The notes under the pieces were generated by a model. It did not search any database. It was not told the DNA's origin and saw nothing but the letters and a program-made list of their open reading frames with translations. From Methanobacteriota archaeon (GTDB lineage Archaea; Thermoplasmatota; Poseidoniia; Poseidoniales; Poseidoniaceae), in contig PCBQ01000035.1 in the NCBI GenBank assembly GCA_002731395.1, positions 1-7,368 on the forward strand: 7,368 nt of DNA. Direction: 5' to 3'. This document shows, one piece after another, positions 5,918 to 7,368 of this stretch (the first letter of the stretch is position 1; each line of letters begins with the position of its first letter). The translations under genes and the position numbers were made by a program.

Positions 5918-6640
5918 ATGCAACCCAGCGGACGAGGTTACGACCACGGCATTACCACCTTCAGCCCAGACGGCCGACTGTTCCAAGTCGAATACGCACG
6001 GGAGTCCGTCAAGCGCGGTACCACCACCGCTGGACTGAAGTTCCGAGACGGCGTTGTGCTGGTCTGCGACAAGCGCATCATTTCGCGCCTGATCATCCCC
6101 GAGTCCATCGAGAAGGTGTTCAAGGTTGACGAGCACGTCGGCGTGGCAACCTCCGGTCTTGTGGCCGACGCCCGCCAACTTGTGGGGCGCGCTCGTGTGG
6201 AAGCGCAGATCAACCGCATCACCTACGCCGATACCATCCCTGTGGACGTCTTGGTGAAGAAAATCTGCGACTTCAAGCAGTCCTTTACTCAATACGGTGG
6301 CTCCCGCCCATTCGGGACCGCTCTGCTCATCGGCGGTGTTGACGACGAGGGCATTCACCTCTACGAAACCGATCCATCTGGAGCCTACCAGAGCTACCAC
6401 GCTGGCGCCATCGGCAGCGGCCGAAACACCGTGATCGAATTCTTTGAGCAGAAGTGGAAGGAAGGGCTGACCCTGAACGCCGCGATGAAGTTGGGCCTCG
6501 AGGCCTTACAGCACGCCAACGACAGCAACCTAAACCGAGAAGCGGTTGAAGTTGCAACCATCACGGCGGACGGCTACAATGTCCTCGATCGAGCTGCGGT
6601 CAACAAGCAAATCGACCGGCTCAAGCCCATCGATGAGTGA
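5918..6640 (+). CDS. psmA: 20S proteasome alpha subunit PsmA
   Basis: PsmA forms the outer heptameric rings of the 20S proteasome, which gate entry of unfolded substrates and dock the regulatory ATPase. The 240-aa protein is of normal length. Its N-terminal region carries the alpha-type signature (GYDHGITTFSPDGRLFQVEY, residues 7-26), which separates it from beta subunits, and no catalytic Thr1 is expected or seen. Residue numbers match Thermoplasma acidophilum alpha: Tyr8, Asp9, Pro17 and Tyr26, the cluster that holds the open gate, are all present, and so is Lys66 (SIEK, 63-66), which receives the C-terminal HbYX tail of the activating ATPase. One oddity is His10 where the usual YDR motif has arginine. 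TSGLVADAR and QYGGSRPFG are further family blocks. The ATG at 5918 has GGAGG seven bases upstream. No beta subunit or ATPase gene is in the window. sbds follows after 14 bases, as in other archaea. Confidence 0.97.
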   Translation: MQPSGRGYDHGITTFSPDGRLFQVEYARESVKRGTTTAGLKFRDGVVLVCDKRIISRLIIPESIEKVFKVDEHVGVATSGLVADARQLVGRARVEAQINRITYADTIPVDVLVKKICDFKQSFTQYGGSRPFGTALLIGGVDDEGIHLYETDPSGAYQSYHAGAIGSGRNTVIEFFEQKWKEGLTLNAAMKLGLEALQHANDSNLNREAVEVATITADGYNVLDRAAVNKQIDRLKPIDE

Positions 6641-6643
6641 AGC

Positions 6644-6648
6644 GGTGA
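6644..6648 (+). promoter_or_regulatory. Ribosome binding site of sbds
   Basis: GGTGA lies six bases before the ATG at 6655, inside the 14-base gap after psmA. It matches the anti-Shine-Dalgarno and supports translation of sbds from the psmA transcript. Confidence 0.5.
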
Positions 6649-6654
6649 CCGTGC

Positions 6655-7347
6655 ATGGTCTCCCTTGATGACGCGGTTATCGCGCGTTGGGAGCATGGCG
6701 GAAAGCGATACGAGGTGCTGCTTGACCCTGACATGGTCGAGGCTTTCCGAGAGGAACCTAAATCGGTCAACCTCGATGAGTTCATGGCCGTCGAAGACGT
6801 CTTTCACGACGCACGGCAAGGAGAACGACCTGCCATGGAGGACCTCCTTTCCACCTTTGGCAGCGAAGATGTGGCCGAAGCGACACGAATCATTCTGGAA
6901 CGTGGCAGCATTCAGTTGACCACCGCCCAGCGCAAGGCCCGCGTTGAAGCAATGCGCCAGCGTATCCTCCACCACATCCACACTGAAGCGGTGGATCCAC
7001 GCACGAAGTCACCCCATCCAAGGGCACGTTTGGAGCTCGCATTGGAGGAAAGCCGATTTTCCGTGGATCCCTTCAAACGGCTTGAAGCTCAGGTCAAGGA
7101 CGCCATCAAGGTGCTGAAACCGCTTCTTCCGCTTTCCTTTGAGCGGATTAAATTGGCTTTCAAGGTCAGCGGTTCTGCGTACGGGCGTGCTCACCAAGTG
7201 CTCCGCTCAGACATTCAACGAGAGGAATGGTTGGGCGACGGGGCTTGGGTCGCCGTGGTCGAAGTGCCTGCAGCCCGCAAAGCGGACCTCATCGGGAACA
7301 TCATGCGGCTGGACAACGATGCAGAAGTGCGAGAATTGCCGTCTTGA
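6655..7347 (+). CDS. sdo1: Ribosome maturation protein SBDS (Sdo1 homologue)
   Basis: This is the archaeal homologue of the Shwachman-Bodian-Diamond syndrome protein. In eukaryotes SBDS works with EFL1 to release eIF6 (Tif6) from the 60S subunit; archaea have aIF6 and EF-2, so an analogous large-subunit role is generally assumed. The 230-aa length is normal. Three domains can be assigned: an N-terminal FYSH domain (about 1-86) opening MVSLDDAVIARW, with GGKRYEVLLDP (15-25) and EDVFHDARQGER (47-58); a central helical domain (about 87-160) with QLTTAQR (87-93) and DPRTKSPHP (114-122); and a C-terminal ferredoxin-like domain (about 161-230) with FERIKLAFKV and AYGRAHQVLR (175-184). All are conserved family blocks. 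The ATG at 6655 is supported by GGTGA upstream and by the family N-terminus. It is the second gene after psmA, in the conserved order psmA-sbds-rrp4. Confidence 0.96.
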   Translation: MVSLDDAVIARWEHGGKRYEVLLDPDMVEAFREEPKSVNLDEFMAVEDVFHDARQGERPAMEDLLSTFGSEDVAEATRIILERGSIQLTTAQRKARVEAMRQRILHHIHTEAVDPRTKSPHPRARLELALEESRFSVDPFKRLEAQVKDAIKVLKPLLPLSFERIKLAFKVSGSAYGRAHQVLRSDIQREEWLGDGAWVAVVEVPAARKADLIGNIMRLDNDAEVRELPS

Positions 7348-7352
7348 GCGGC

Positions 7353-7368
7353 ATGACGCCGTCTCGTG
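7353..7368 (+). CDS. Possible 5' end of the next gene (position expected for rrp4)
   Basis: An ATG at 7353, five bases after the sbds stop, opens a frame (M-T-P-S-R) that runs off the right edge. In many archaea the gene after psmA and sbds encodes the exosome subunit Rrp4, so that is the expected identity. Five codons cannot confirm either the start or the product; a TTG at 7344, overlapping the sbds stop, is in the same frame and is an alternative. Confidence 0.3.

Noticed and set aside
5858..6400. Minus-strand open frame of 180 codons opposite psmA
   Set aside because: It lies antisense to a certain proteasome subunit gene and shows no domain of its own.
1..7368. tRNA, rRNA, CRISPR array, insertion sequence or integrase
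   Set aside because: I saw no cloverleaf-like stretch, regularly spaced repeats, terminal inverted repeats or transposase motifs; nearly all bases belong to the genes listed.

Overview
The window is a gene-dense piece of an archaeal chromosome: about 95% of it is coding, in short strand-alternating blocks. The archaeal assignment rests on tiaS (agmatidine synthesis on tRNA-Ile2), a 20S proteasome alpha subunit with N-terminal residue numbering matching Thermoplasma acidophilum, Dph6 (diphthamide synthesis) and an archaeal SBDS homologue. The moderately high G+C, the Thermoplasma-like PsmA and the many small membrane proteins suggest a member of Thermoplasmatota, perhaps a marine Poseidoniia (Marine Group II) lineage. 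That lineage call is inference; no rRNA is present to confirm it.

Layout, left to right. (1) A minus-strand membrane protein runs off the left edge, and a plus-strand pair diverges from it: a HAD-IIIA phosphatase of the GmhB/HisB-N type, then tiaS, which starts on the base after the phosphatase stop codon. (2) An 80-aa single-pass membrane protein follows tiaS and meets, tail to tail, a minus-strand RecA/RadB-like P-loop protein whose Walker A lysine is replaced by alanine. (3) Divergent from that are a 71-aa single-pass membrane protein, a 146-aa four-helix membrane protein and purB (adenylosuccinate lyase), all on plus. (4) purB abuts, tail to tail with no spacer, a minus-strand dph6. (5) Divergent from dph6 is psmA, then sbds 14 nt downstream. 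This is the start of the known archaeal proteasome-exosome gene cluster; the next gene, of which at most a few codons are visible, would be expected to be rrp4.

Functionally the recognised genes are housekeeping: tRNA decoding (TiaS), elongation factor 2 modification (Dph6), 60S-type ribosome maturation (SBDS), protein turnover (PsmA), purine synthesis (PurB) and sugar-phosphate metabolism (GmhB-like). The less understood parts are the lysine-less RecA-like protein, four small or partial membrane proteins without a recognised family, and short repeats in the divergent intergenic gaps. I see no mobile element, CRISPR array, tRNA, rRNA or clear terminator. No wholly new multi-gene system is evident.
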